Part shown: positions 20,749 through 35,683 of the stretch, one piece after another | Layout of the letters: every line of letters starts with the position of its first letter | Position numbering within the stretch: position 1 is the first letter of the stretch | Origin: Massilia sp. KIM | GTDB taxonomy: Bacteria; Pseudomonadota; Gammaproteobacteria; Burkholderiales; Burkholderiaceae_D | Assembly (NCBI RefSeq): GCF_002007115.1 | Contig: NZ_MVAD01000001.1 | Coordinates: 868,001-932,000 of the forward strand | Length of the DNA stretch: 64,000 nucleotides | Direction: 5' to 3' | Program-made: the position numbers and the translations under genes | The notes under the pieces: model-generated | Seen by the model: only the letters and a program-made list of their open reading frames with translations | The model's database searches: none | What the model was told of the DNA's origin: nothing

Positions 20749-23028
20749 ATGGCCACCGCTTCCGTCCAGACGCCTGCCGCCCGCCAGGCCGCCGCCGCCC
20801 GCCAGGCGACGCTGGATGAGCTCGTCGCTATCGCCAGCCGGCACGCCCACGCCCAGCTGATGGAAGTGGCGCAAGCCCTGGTCGCCGCCATGCTGGACCT
20901 GAGCGGCGGGACCGACCCGCGCACGGCGGCGCGCCGCGTCAAGTCCGGCAATCTCCTGAAGGACAATGCCTACGCCTGGTTCCATCTCGCCTGTAGCGCG
21001 GTGGAACTTGCCGTGCGCAAGGAAGTTTCCCAGTTGCTGCCCCAGGAGCGGCCCGCCGCGCCGGTCGCGCTGAGCCTGGTGCCGCTCGAAGAGATCGACC
21101 AGCGGCTCGCGGTCGGGGTGCTCAGCCGCCCCTTCGACATCGCGCATGCCGAAGCCCTGGCCACCCTGGGCGCGCGCCTCGGCGTGCTGCTCGGGCGCGA
21201 GCTGGTGCGCGCCGCCGCCAATCCCTTCCGTCCTGAGGTCTTCCTGGCGGCGCTGGAGCAGGCCTGGCGCGAATTCGAGCCGGACAACGAAGCGCACGCG
21301 CTGATCCGCCCGCTGCTGCGGCCCGGCATCATGTTCGACCTGGCGCCCCTGTACGAGGCCTTGAACGAGGTCCTCAAGCCCGTGCGCGAACGCGAACGCT
21401 ACGCCAAGACCGACGACCGCGCCGCGCGCAAGGCCGAGCAGGCCAGGCGCGGGGCCGCGCTGAGCCAGCAGTTGCGCGAGCTGTTCGGTGCCGAGGCCAC
21501 GCCGTCCGGCGAGCCTTTTGGCGAACTCGAGGTGCCCCTGATCCCCGAGCTGCCCCAGGGCAGCGGCCACTGGCGCCCGAGCGGCGCGACCGGCCCGGCC
21601 CGGCCGGCCGCGGCCGGTGTCCAGGCGCCTGCTTCGACGGTCGGGACGGCGGCCGGCGCGGGCGCGGGCGCGGGCGGCGTTGTCGCGCCGGCGCCCTTGC
21701 TCGAGGTCCTGGCGCGGATGCTGCCGGCCGCCTCGGCGCCGGCGGCCGCCGCACCCACGGGCGTCCAGCCGCACCAGGTCTTCTTCCTGCCGCGCCTGCG
21801 CGCCGACCTGCCCAAGGGCAGCTTGTCGCGTGGCGACGAGACCACGCTCGAACTCCTGTCGCGCATCTTCGAAACCGTGCTGCTGGACGACGCCATCCCG
21901 CAAGAGACGCGCGACCTGATCGCCTTCCTGCAGGCGCCGGTGCTCAAGGCGGCGCTGCGCGACCGCAGCTTCTTCTTCGAGGAAGCCCACCCGGCGCGGC
22001 GCATGCTGGACCTGCTGTCCCAGGCCGGCTGGGAACAGCCGCGCGGCCCCGACGACCCGCTTTACCGGGCGATGCGCGCCAGCGTCGACAAGGTGGCGGC
22101 CCAGGACCCGCCGGAATTCGCGGCCGCCGTGGCCGAGCTGGAAGCCGGCCTGGCCGCGCGCGAGGAAGCCGAGCAGGCCGCCATCGCCGGCCCCATCGCC
22201 CAGGCCACCCGGGCCGAGAAGCAGGCCGCCGCCGGACGCTCGGCGCGCCGCGCGGTGGCGCTGCGCCTGGCGGGCGAGGAAGTGGTGGCCCTGGTGTCCG
22301 GCTTCCTGGAGCAGCGCTGGACCCCGGTCCTGACCCTGGCCTATGCGATCGAGGACAGCAAGCCGGGCGCGGTCGACAACGCCACCCGCGCCATGGACGA
22401 CCTGATCTGGAGCGTCAAGCCCAAGGCCACGCAGGAGCAACGCAAGGCCCTGATCAAGGCCCTGCCCAAGCTGCTCACCACCCTGAACAAATGGCTGGAC
22501 GCGACCGGCTGGCAGGATGCCGAGCGCCTGCAGTTCTTCGCCGAGCTGGCCGAGCACCACGCCTCGATCGTGCGTGCGCCGATCGAGCTCTCACCCGAGC
22601 GCCAGCTCGAGCTGGCGGTCGAAGCCGCCCAGCAGGACGCGCTGCGCCGCGTCGCGCGCGAACAGGAGGAACTGCGGGAAGAGCAGCGCGCCGAGCAGGA
22701 GCGGATCGAGGCGGGGGGCGCCCCGCAGGATCCGGTCGAGGCGGCGCTGGCCGCGCTCGAGCGCGGCATGCGCCTGGAATTCAAGGGCGCGGGCGGGGTG
22801 CGCAAGGTGAAGCTGGCCTGGGTCAGTCCGCTGCGCACCCTGTACATCTTCTCCGGCGCCGGGCGCCAGGAAGCCTTCTCGCTGCCGGCCGAGCGCCTGG
22901 CCGAGGCCTTCCGCGCCGGCAGCATCCGGGTGCTGGCGCCGGAAGGCGTGGTCGGCCGGGTGCTGGGCGAGGCCGTGGGGCAGGGCGCCGTCAACGACCC
23001 CGCCGCCAGCGGGGTCTCGGCTGCCTGA
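20749..23028 (+). CDS. DUF1631 family protein
   Basis: A 759-residue, mainly helical cytoplasmic protein. It carries the DUF1631 signature blocks LDELVAIASRHAHAQLMEVA (N-terminal), IRPLLRPGIMFDLAPLYEAL, and a C-terminal piece VKLAWVSPLRTLYIFSGAGR. The last resembles the PilZ-like tail of the family. An Ala/Gly/Pro-rich variable linker lies around residues 265-340. There is no signal peptide or membrane segment. The family's function is not established; a PilZ-like end would suggest c-di-GMP, but I cannot confirm binding motifs (RxxxR/DxSxxG). The start has no clear ribosome site. Confidence 0.85.
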   Translation: MATASVQTPAARQAAAARQATLDELVAIASRHAHAQLMEVAQALVAAMLDLSGGTDPRTAARRVKSGNLLKDNAYAWFHLACSAVELAVRKEVSQLLPQERPAAPVALSLVPLEEIDQRLAVGVLSRPFDIAHAEALATLGARLGVLLGRELVRAAANPFRPEVFLAALEQAWREFEPDNEAHALIRPLLRPGIMFDLAPLYEALNEVLKPVRERERYAKTDDRAARKAEQARRGAALSQQLRELFGAEATPSGEPFGELEVPLIPELPQGSGHWRPSGATGPARPAAAGVQAPASTVGTAAGAGAGAGGVVAPAPLLEVLARMLPAASAPAAAAPTGVQPHQVFFLPRLRADLPKGSLSRGDETTLELLSRIFETVLLDDAIPQETRDLIAFLQAPVLKAALRDRSFFFEEAHPARRMLDLLSQAGWEQPRGPDDPLYRAMRASVDKVAAQDPPEFAAAVAELEAGLAAREEAEQAAIAGPIAQATRAEKQAAAGRSARRAVALRLAGEEVVALVSGFLEQRWTPVLTLAYAIEDSKPGAVDNATRAMDDLIWSVKPKATQEQRKALIKALPKLLTTLNKWLDATGWQDAERLQFFAELAEHHASIVRAPIELSPERQLELAVEAAQQDALRRVAREQEELREEQRAEQERIEAGGAPQDPVEAALAALERGMRLEFKGAGGVRKVKLAWVSPLRTLYIFSGAGRQEAFSLPAERLAEAFRAGSIRVLAPEGVVGRVLGEAVGQGAVNDPAASGVSAA

Positions 23029-23040
23029 ACCGCGCCGGGC

Positions 23041-23796
23041 TCAGATGCGCGGCGGCAGCGCGCGGCGCTTGGCGCGCGCGCGGATGTTGAGCGCCTCCAC
23101 CGCCAGCGAGAAGGCCATCGCCGCGTAGATGTAGCCTTTCGGGACGTGGGCGTCGAAGGCCTCGGCGGTCAGGGCCATGCCCACCATCACCAGGAAGGCC
23201 AGGGCCAGCACCTTCACCGAAGGATGGCGGTCGACGAAGTCGCCGATCGGCTTGGCCGCCACCAGCATCACCAGCACCGAGAAGATCACCGCCGCCACCA
23301 TCACGCTGATGTGGTCGACCATGCCCACCGCCGTGATCACCGAGTCCAGCGAGAACACGATGTCGATCACCGCGATCTGGCCGATGATGCCCCAGAACAG
23401 GCGCTTGCTGGCGCCGGCCGCGGCGGCGCTGCCGGCCACTTCCTCGGGGCCGTGGGCGTCCTTGGCTTCGACCTCGACGAAGATCTCGTGCGAGGCCTTG
23501 TAGAGCAGGAACAGGCCGCCGAACAGCAGAACCAGGTCGCGCCCGCTGATGCCCTGGTTGAACACATTGAACAGGTCGGCCGTCAGCCCCATCACCCAGC
23601 TCAGCGAGAACAGCAGCAGCAGGCGCGACACCATGGCGAATCCCAGTCCCATGCGGCGCGCCTTGTCGCGCAGCTCGGGCGGCAGGCGGCCGACCAGGAT
23701 GGAGATGAAGATGATGTTGTCGATGCCGAGGACGATTTCGAGCGCGCTCAGCATGAAGAATGCCACCCATACATTCGGATCCGCTAGCAGTTCCAT
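23041..23796 (-). CDS. TerC-family integral membrane protein
   Basis: A 251-residue membrane protein from ATG 23796 with AAGGA upstream. It has about seven hydrophobic helices and the TerC motifs LEIVLGIDNIIFISI (N-terminal) and DIVFSLDSVITAVGM (central), whose Asp residues are thought to bind metal. The family includes tellurite-resistance TerC and manganese exporters (MeeY/MeeF types) that supply metal to exoenzymes. No yybP-ykoY manganese riboswitch is visible upstream. It is divergent from smc with about 150 bases between starts. Confidence 0.9.
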   Translation of the reverse strand: MELLADPNVWVAFFMLSALEIVLGIDNIIFISILVGRLPPELRDKARRMGLGFAMVSRLLLLFSLSWVMGLTADLFNVFNQGISGRDLVLLFGGLFLLYKASHEIFVEVEAKDAHGPEEVAGSAAAAGASKRLFWGIIGQIAVIDIVFSLDSVITAVGMVDHISVMVAAVIFSVLVMLVAAKPIGDFVDRHPSVKVLALAFLVMVGMALTAEAFDAHVPKGYIYAAMAFSLAVEALNIRARAKRRALPPRI

Positions 23797-23880
23797 GGTT
23801 ATCCTTGGTAAGAGAAAGGCGCCAGTATTGCATATCTGGCATGATTGTCCAGCACGGATGTATCTGGACCGGCAAGCTAG

Positions 23881-23908
23881 TTTCTTTCGAAGCAAGCGAT
23901 GGTATGAT
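23881..23908 (+). promoter_or_regulatory. Possible smc promoter
   Basis: TTTCTT (23881-23886) and TATGAT (23903-23908) are 16 bp apart. The -10 box is good and the -35 weak. A transcript start near 23915 would lie before the chosen GTG at 23943 and exclude upstream starts. Confidence 0.45.
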
Positions 23909-23942
23909 GGGCGTTTTACGCCAGCCCAGCCGAACCAGACAC

Positions 23943-26900
23943 GTGCGCCTCTCATCGATCAAATTGTCGGGATTTAAATCGTTCGTCGATCCCACCAATT
24001 TCCAGGTTCCGGGCCAGCTGGTCGGCGTCGTCGGCCCCAACGGCTGCGGCAAGTCCAACATCATCGACGCGGTGCGCTGGGTGCTCGGCGAATCCAAGGC
24101 CTCCGAGCTGCGCGGCGAGTCGATGCAGGACGTGATCTTCAACGGCTCCACCCACCGCAAGCCGGCCGGCCGCGCCTCGGTCGAGCTGGTGTTCGACAAC
24201 AGCGCCGGCAAGGCCGCCGGGCAGTGGGGCCAGTACGCCGAGATCGCGGTCAAGCGCACCCTGACGCGCGACGGCACCTCCACCTACTACATCAACGGCC
24301 AGCCGGTGCGCCGGCGCGACATCCAGGACATCTTCCTGGGCACCGGCCTGGGCCCGCGCGCCTACGCCATCATCGGCCAGGGCATGATCGCGCGCATCAT
24401 CGAATCGCGCCCGGAAGAGCTGCGCGTCTTCCTCGAGGAAGCGGCCGGCGTCTCCAAGTACAAGGAACGCCGGCGCGAGACCGAGAACCGGCTGTCCGAC
24501 ACGCGCGAGAACCTGCTGCGCGTGGAAGACATCCTGCGCGAGCTGAACGCCAACCTGGAAAAGCTCGAGGCCCAGGCGGCCGTGGCGAACCGCTTCCACC
24601 AGCTCCAGGCCGACCAGGAGGAAAAGCAGAAGCTCCTCTGGCTGCTGCGCAAGAACGAGGCCAAGGCCGAGCAGGCGCGCTACTTCAAGGAGATGGAAGA
24701 CGCCCAGACCAGCCTGGAAGAGCAGACCGCCAGGCTGCGCAGCGTCGAGCTGGACCTGGAACACATGCGCCAGGCGCACTTCGCCACCGGCGACCGCCTG
24801 CACCAGGCGCAGGGCGCGCTGTACCAGACCAATTCCGAGATCGGCAGCCTGGAAGCCCAGATCAAGTTCGTGGTCGAGTCGCGCACCCGGCTGCAGAACC
24901 AGCTCGGCACGCTGACCGCCCAGCGCGACGAGTGGCTGGCCAAGGAACGCGACACCCGCGAGCAGCTCGAGGAAGCCGAGATGCAGCTCGAGGAGCTGGC
25001 GGCGCGCGCCGAGGGCGCCCAGATCGCGGTCGAGGTCCACAACGAGCGCCTGCCGGAACTGGAAGCGGCCTGGCGCGCCGCCCAGGAAACCTCGAACGAG
25101 TCGCGGGCTCGCATCATGCAGGTCCAGCAGCGCATCGAACTGGCCTCGGCCCACCAGCGCAACGCCGCCGGCATCCTGCAGAACCTGGCGGCGCGCCGCG
25201 AGCGCTTGCGGCAGGAGAGGAACGGCCTGAACCTGCCGGATTCCGCCACCCTCGACAACCTGCGCATGCAGCTCGAGGAAAAGCAGCTGGCGCTGGAAGA
25301 GCAGACCATGCTCCAGGAGGAAGCCGGCGCGCGCCAGGAAGCGGTCGAGCAGGAGCGCAAGGAAGCCCACGCCCAGGTCCAGCAGGAAGCAGCCGCCAAC
25401 GCCCAGCTGGAGGCGCGCCTGGCCGCCCTGCGCCAGATGCAGGACCGGGTCCAGACCCAGGGCAAGGTCCAGCCCTGGCTCGAGAAGCACGAACTGGCCG
25501 GGCTGCCGCGCCTGTGGCAAAAGCTCGACATCGAGGAGGGCTGGGAGACCGCGCTGGAAGCCGTGCTGCGCGAGCGCGCCGGCGCGCTGGAGATGTCGAA
25601 CATCGACTGGGCCAAGGCCTTCTTCAGCGATGCCCCGCCGGCGCGCCTGGCCCTGTACGCGCCCCAGCCGGCCGCCCCCGCGCCGCAGGAGGTGCCGGGA
25701 CTGAAGCCGCTGTCGTCCCTGCTGCGCCTGAACGACCCCGGCGTGCGCGGGGTGCTGAACGACTGGCTGCACCACGTGTTCGTGGCCCAGGACGCGGCCG
25801 AGGCCTTCGCCAACCGGGCTGGATTGCCGCAGGGCGGCGCCTTCGTCACCCGCCAGGGCCACATCGTCACCGCGTCGGCGGTGCGCTTCCACGCGCCGGA
25901 CGCCGAGCAGGACGGCATGCTGGCGCGCCAGCACGACATCGACAACACCGCCAAGCAGCTGCGCGCCCAGGCCCTGCTGCTGGACGAGGCGCGCGCCCGC
26001 GCCACCCGGGCCGACGCCGCCGTGACGGACCTGGCGCGCCGCCTGCAGGATGCGCGCCAGCGCGTGGGCGCCCTCACGCGCGAAGTGCACGCGCTGCAGA
26101 TCGAGGTGCTCAAGCAGAGCGAGATCGAGGCGCGCTTCAACCAGAGGAGCGGCCAGATCGCCGCCGACCTCGCGGAGATCGCGGCCCAGGAAGCCGAGCA
26201 GCGCCAGGCCGCCGCCGAGGCCGAGCAGGAATTCGAGCAACTCGACATGGAACTGGCCGAACTCCAGGGCAGCCACGAAGACCGCCAGACCGCCTTCCTC
26301 GAGCAGGAAAGCCAGCTTGCCAAAGCGCGCGAGCGGCTGCGCGAGCTGGAACGCAGCGCGCAGGAGGCCCAGTTCGCCGAGCGTTCCCAGCGCGCCCGCA
26401 TCGAGGAACTGCGCCGGACGATCGCCACCGCCGCCACCCAGGCCGAGCAGGTGGGCGCCAGCCTGGCCCAGGGCCGGCTGGAACTGGAGGCGCTGGAAGC
26501 CGGCACCGCCCACGAGGGCCTGCAGGAACTGCTGGACCGTCGCAGCAACCAGGAACGCGCGCTTGCGGACGCGCGCCACGAACTCGACCAGATCACCCAG
26601 AAGCTGCGCCTGGCCGAGGAAGCGCGCCTGCAGAACGAACGCAGCCTCCAGCCCCAGCGCGACAGGATCACCGAGATGCAGCTCAAGGAGCAGGCCGCGC
26701 GCCTGAACCAGGAGCAGTACGCCGAGGCGCTGGCCGCCACCGGGGCCGACGAAGCGGCGCTGGCCGAGAAGCTCGACCCGGAAATGAAGCCGTCCTGGCT
26801 GCAGGGCGAGGTCACGCGCCTGACCAACGCCATCTCGTCCCTGGGCGCGGTCAACCTGGCGGCGGTCGACGAGCTGGCCCAGGCCACCGAGAGGAAGCGC

Positions 26901-27455
26901 TTCCTCGACTCCCAGAACGCCGACCTGCAGGAGGCGATCGCCACCCTGGAAGACGCGATCCACCGGATCGACCGCGAAACCCGCGAGCTGCTGCAGGACA
27001 CCTTCGACCGCGTCAACGGCCACTTCTCGGAGCTGTTCCCGATCCTGTTCGGTGGCGGCAACGCCAAGCTCGTGATGACCGGCGACGAGATCCTCGATTC
27101 CGGGGTGCAGGTGATGGCCCAGCCGCCCGGCAAGAAGAACGCCACCATCCACCTGCTCTCGGGCGGCGAGAAGGCGCTGACCGCGACCGCGCTGGTGTTC
27201 TCGATGTTCCGCCTGAACCCGGCGCCTTTCTGCCTGCTGGACGAGGTCGACGCGCCGCTGGACGACGCCAACACCGAGCGCTTCTGCCGCATGGTCAAGC
27301 GGATGTCGGAGCACACCCAGTTCCTGTTCATCTCGCACAACAAGATCGCGATGGAGATGGCCAGCCAGCTGATCGGCGTGACCATGCAGGAGCAGGGCGT
27401 GTCGCGCATCGTCGCGGTCGACATGGAATCGGCCGCCGACCTGGCCGCCGCCTGA
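23943..27455 (+). CDS. smc: Chromosome segregation protein SMC
   Basis: A 1170-residue protein from GTG 23943, which gives the family N-terminus MRLSSIKLSGFKSF. Walker A is GPNGCGKSN (31-39), the ABC signature is LLSGGEKAL (1071-1079), and Walker B reads CLLDEVDAPLDD (D1100/E1101). Long Glu/Gln/Ala-rich coiled coils flank a hinge at roughly 510-650. SMC dimers with ScpAB organise and separate chromosomes. The frame is open upstream, but the family start and the likely promoter support GTG. In related bacteria zipA and ligA usually follow directly; here a histidine kinase gene lies between. Confidence 0.97.
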   Translation: MRLSSIKLSGFKSFVDPTNFQVPGQLVGVVGPNGCGKSNIIDAVRWVLGESKASELRGESMQDVIFNGSTHRKPAGRASVELVFDNSAGKAAGQWGQYAEIAVKRTLTRDGTSTYYINGQPVRRRDIQDIFLGTGLGPRAYAIIGQGMIARIIESRPEELRVFLEEAAGVSKYKERRRETENRLSDTRENLLRVEDILRELNANLEKLEAQAAVANRFHQLQADQEEKQKLLWLLRKNEAKAEQARYFKEMEDAQTSLEEQTARLRSVELDLEHMRQAHFATGDRLHQAQGALYQTNSEIGSLEAQIKFVVESRTRLQNQLGTLTAQRDEWLAKERDTREQLEEAEMQLEELAARAEGAQIAVEVHNERLPELEAAWRAAQETSNESRARIMQVQQRIELASAHQRNAAGILQNLAARRERLRQERNGLNLPDSATLDNLRMQLEEKQLALEEQTMLQEEAGARQEAVEQERKEAHAQVQQEAAANAQLEARLAALRQMQDRVQTQGKVQPWLEKHELAGLPRLWQKLDIEEGWETALEAVLRERAGALEMSNIDWAKAFFSDAPPARLALYAPQPAAPAPQEVPGLKPLSSLLRLNDPGVRGVLNDWLHHVFVAQDAAEAFANRAGLPQGGAFVTRQGHIVTASAVRFHAPDAEQDGMLARQHDIDNTAKQLRAQALLLDEARARATRADAAVTDLARRLQDARQRVGALTREVHALQIEVLKQSEIEARFNQRSGQIAADLAEIAAQEAEQRQAAAEAEQEFEQLDMELAELQGSHEDRQTAFLEQESQLAKARERLRELERSAQEAQFAERSQRARIEELRRTIATAATQAEQVGASLAQGRLELEALEAGTAHEGLQELLDRRSNQERALADARHELDQITQKLRLAEEARLQNERSLQPQRDRITEMQLKEQAARLNQEQYAEALAATGADEAALAEKLDPEMKPSWLQGEVTRLTNAISSLGAVNLAAVDELAQATERKRFLDSQNADLQEAIATLEDAIHRIDRETRELLQDTFDRVNGHFSELFPILFGGGNAKLVMTGDEILDSGVQVMAQPPGKKNATIHLLSGGEKALTATALVFSMFRLNPAPFCLLDEVDAPLDDANTERFCRMVKRMSEHTQFLFISHNKIAMEMASQLIGVTMQEQGVSRIVAVDMESAADLAAA

Positions 27456-27567
27456 GCGGCGGGGACGGTGCTCCGATCGCGGCTCAGTACCGTGCCGGGG
27501 CCATGATTGCCATGTGCTACACTCGCCGGCACATGGCGCCCCATACCCGAACCCACTATCCGCCTTG

Positions 27568-29751
<2,184 letters not shown>

Positions 29752-29955
29752 GCGCCGTAGCGCCGGCGGGAGCGAGTTGGTATCATTGCATGCCTTGTAT
29801 GGACCTGAAGGCAAGCATGGCAGAATGCTAACGGTGGCGGCAGGTCGCCGCCCACCCGACAAGAACACAAGCAGGCCGCAAGGCATTGATTATCCATTTT
29901 CGCGCCGGAACAGCGGGGAGTCCGCCGCGAGAATCGCTACTGAGGCACACGCAGC

Positions 29956-31152
29956 ATGACTGATTTCCAAATGAGCCTGATCGCAGCCGGCGGCGTCTTC
30001 GTCGTCGGTGTCATCACCTACAACAAATGGCAGGAGTACAAGGCCAGGAAGAGCGTCGAGCGCGCCTTCGCCGCGGACCACGACGACGTGCTGATGCGCA
30101 GCGGCGCCCAGCCCGAGACCGCCGACCGCCAGGAGCCGGTGCTCGACCTCGGCGCCGCGCCGGCCCCGGCGCCGCTCGACCTGCCGCCGCTGGACGCCGC
30201 GCCCGATACTTCCGCTTCCGCTTCCGCGTTCGCGCCCGCATCCGCGCCGGCGCCTTCCGCCGCCCCGGCCCCGGCAGCGGCCGCCCCGGTGCGCGAGCGC
30301 GAGGCCCCGGCCGTGACCCTGCCGGGCACCAGCCCCGACATGCCGCCGGCCGAACTGGCCGAATGCCTGGTCGACCCGCTGATCGACTGCCTGATCCCCC
30401 TCAGCCTGGAAACCCCGGTGCGCGGCGACAAGATCCTGCCCAGCCTGCACAAGCTGCGCCGCGTGGGCAACAAGCCGATCCACTACATCGGCTTCGCCGT
30501 CAGCGGCGACTGGGAGCCGATCGTGCACGGTGGCGTCTACACCAAGCTGCAGGCCGGCGTGCAGATGGCCACCCGCACCACCGCCCTGAACGAACTCGAA
30601 TACTCCGAGTTGGTCACCCGCCTGCAGGCCGTGGCCGACGAGATCGGCGCGCTGCCGGAAGTGCCGGACATGATCGAGGTGATGAGCGAGGCGCGCACCC
30701 TGCACCGCTTCGTCGCCGGCCACGACGCCCAGCTGGGCATCAACCTGGCCGCCAACGGCGCGCCGTGGGCGATCACCACCCTGATCGGCGCGCTGGAAAA
30801 CCAGGGCTTCGACGTGCGCCCCGACGGCCGTTTCGCGATGCCCGACGGCGAAGGCGGCATCCTGTACACGCTGTCGACCAACGTCACCCTGGGCGCCGAC
30901 ACCACCTCGCGCCTGACCCTGCTGCTCGACGTGCCCTGCGTGGCCCCGGCGCGCGACGGTTTCGGCAAGATGGTGGCCTGCGCCAAGGCCCTGACCGCGC
31001 GCCTGGACGCCACCATCGTCGACGACGGCGACCAGCCGCTGGTGGACGCCGCCCTCGACGAGATCAAGGGCCAGGTGCTCGAGTTCTACCAGGAGATGGA
31101 AGCCTCGGACATTCCGGCCGGCTCGACCCGCGCGCTGCGCCTGTTCAGCTGA
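29956..31152 (+). CDS. zipA: Cell division protein ZipA
   Basis: A 398-residue protein. A short N-terminal membrane anchor (MSLIAAGGVFVVGVITY, about 6-22) is followed by a basic patch, a long Pro/Ala-rich linker (about 60-115) and a C-terminal domain of ZipA type (HKLRRVGNKPIHYIGF, LQAGVQMATRTTALNELEYS, LLLDVPCV). ZipA ties FtsZ to the inner membrane at the division site. ligA follows after eight bases, and the upstream gap of about 200 bases holds no element I can name with confidence. Order relative to smc and ligA supports the call, since ZipA sequence is poorly conserved in betaproteobacteria. Confidence 0.85.
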   Translation: MTDFQMSLIAAGGVFVVGVITYNKWQEYKARKSVERAFAADHDDVLMRSGAQPETADRQEPVLDLGAAPAPAPLDLPPLDAAPDTSASASAFAPASAPAPSAAPAPAAAAPVREREAPAVTLPGTSPDMPPAELAECLVDPLIDCLIPLSLETPVRGDKILPSLHKLRRVGNKPIHYIGFAVSGDWEPIVHGGVYTKLQAGVQMATRTTALNELEYSELVTRLQAVADEIGALPEVPDMIEVMSEARTLHRFVAGHDAQLGINLAANGAPWAITTLIGALENQGFDVRPDGRFAMPDGEGGILYTLSTNVTLGADTTSRLTLLLDVPCVAPARDGFGKMVACAKALTARLDATIVDDGDQPLVDAALDEIKGQVLEFYQEMEASDIPAGSTRALRLFS

Positions 31153-31157
31153 GGTAA

Positions 31158-33497
<2,340 letters not shown>

Positions 33498-33506
33498 AGG
33501 AAAAGC

Positions 33507-34396
<890 letters not shown>

Positions 34397-34400
<4 letters not shown>

Positions 34401-34933
34401 CGGTGCGCGAGATCCTGCGCATGGGCGACCCGCGCCTGCTGCGCGTGGCCGAGCCGGTGCGCGATTTCGACACGCCCGAGCTGCACGCCCTGATCGCCGA
34501 CATGTTCGACACCATGCACGCCGCCAACGGCGCCGGCCTGGCCGCGCCCCAGATCGGGGTCAACCTGCAACTGGTGATCTTCGGCTTCGCGCAGAACGCG
34601 CGCTATCCCGAGGCCCCGCCGGTGCCCGAGACGGTGCTGATCAACCCTTCGCTGACCCCGCTGTCGGACGCGATGGAGGAGGGCTTCGAAGGCTGCTTGT
34701 CGGTGCCCGGCCTGCGCGGCAGCGTGCCGCGCTATACCCGCCTGCATTACGAGGGCTTCGACCAGTTCGGCGAGCGCATCGTGCGCGACGCCGAGGGCTT
34801 CCATGCGCGCGTGGTGCAGCATGAAGTCGACCACCTGCTGGGCATCCTCTACCCGATGCGCATCAAGGACTTTTCCCGCTTCGGCTTCACCGAAGTGATG
34901 TTTCCCAACCTCGACCCCGGAGCCGACGATTGA
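34397..34933 (+). CDS. def: Peptide deformylase
   Basis: A 178-residue enzyme from ATG 34397, overlapping the galU stop. All three family motifs are present: [11 protein letters not shown] (46-55), EGCLSVPG with metal ligand C100, and QHEVDHLLG with H142, E143 and H146. It removes the formyl group from nascent proteins. The gene is away from fmt, so it is probably a second deformylase copy; this cannot be judged from the window. The next gene starts inside its stop codon (TTGA). Confidence 0.95.
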
Positions 34934-35436
34934 GCCGTGCTTGCATGATGGTGGCCGCCCTGGGCGCGGCCTGTTTCGTTTCGCCCGCCGCCAGCGCGGA
35001 TGAGTGGTTCACCAAGATCGACCCCGCGCCCAAGCGCGAGTTCTGGCTCGACACGGGCTTCTACACCGCCCACTTCGACAGCGACAAGGACCTGAACGGG
35101 GCCAACAAGGGGCTGGGAGCGGAGTACCGCTTCAACGGCACCATGGCCGCCACCGTGGGGCGCTTCCACAACAGCGACCGGCAGTGGTCGAACTACGCGG
35201 GGGTGATCTGGCAGCCTTATGCGCTGGGGCCGGTGCGGGTGGGGCTGGCGCTGGCGGCCTTCGACGGCTATCCGAAGATGCGCGACGGCGGCTGGTTCCC
35301 GGCGGCGATCCCGACCCTGACCTACGAGTACCAGCGCGTGGGGCTGAACGTGGGCATCATCCCGAACTACAAGGACCGTTTGTACGGCGGGATTTCCTTC
35401 CAGCTGAAGTTCAAGCTGTTTGACGGGAGCAAGTGA
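34930..35436 (+). CDS. Small outer-membrane barrel-like protein of unknown function
   Basis: A 168-residue protein read from a TTG at 34930 that overlaps the def stop. GGAG lies seven bases upstream, and this start supplies the Arg needed for a signal peptide ([20 protein letters not shown], cleaved near ASA-DEW). A start at ATG 34945 would lose it. The mature part has repeated short strands and the block [20 protein letters not shown], then [20 protein letters not shown]. Similar small proteins occur next to PagP-like or lipid A-modifying barrels, but I do not recognise a specific family. It is translationally coupled to def. Confidence 0.6.
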   Translation: MSRACMMVAALGAACFVSPAASADEWFTKIDPAPKREFWLDTGFYTAHFDSDKDLNGANKGLGAEYRFNGTMAATVGRFHNSDRQWSNYAGVIWQPYALGPVRVGLALAAFDGYPKMRDGGWFPAAIPTLTYEYQRVGLNVGIIPNYKDRLYGGISFQLKFKLFDGSK

Positions 35437-35510
35437 GAACGAAGGGGGCGCGAATCTCTATGCGGAAGGGCGGCGCGCTCGCGCCCGTGCAGTCAAGTCA
35501 GCCGCAAAAC

Positions 35511-35594
35511 CGTCGTCCCGGCGCAGGCCGGGACCCAAGTTTGCGTGCGTGTCCGCGCAAGCGAACTTGGGTTCCGGCCTGCGCCGGAACGACG
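35511..35594. repeat. 84-bp palindromic extragenic repeat, copy 2 (REP-like)
   Basis: Same length and structure as 5861-5944, with ends CGTCGTCCCGG and CCGGAACGACG. Where copy 1 has GCGAAGGC and GCCTTCGC in opposite arms, copy 2 has GCGCAGGC and GCCTGCGC, so the change is compensated and the stem kept. It lies 75 bases after the barrel gene and before the convergent DUF885 gene. Confidence 0.85.
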
Positions 35595-35683
35595 TGCAGG
35601 CGCCAACTTTGGAAAAACTGCCGCGATGCACCTCGTTTTCCCGCGTAAAACTTCATCTTACGTGCTGACCCATCCCGCCGCCA

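Noticed and set aside
23797..23942. A yybP-ykoY manganese riboswitch before terC
   Set aside because: The gap is short and contains none of the conserved riboswitch strings.
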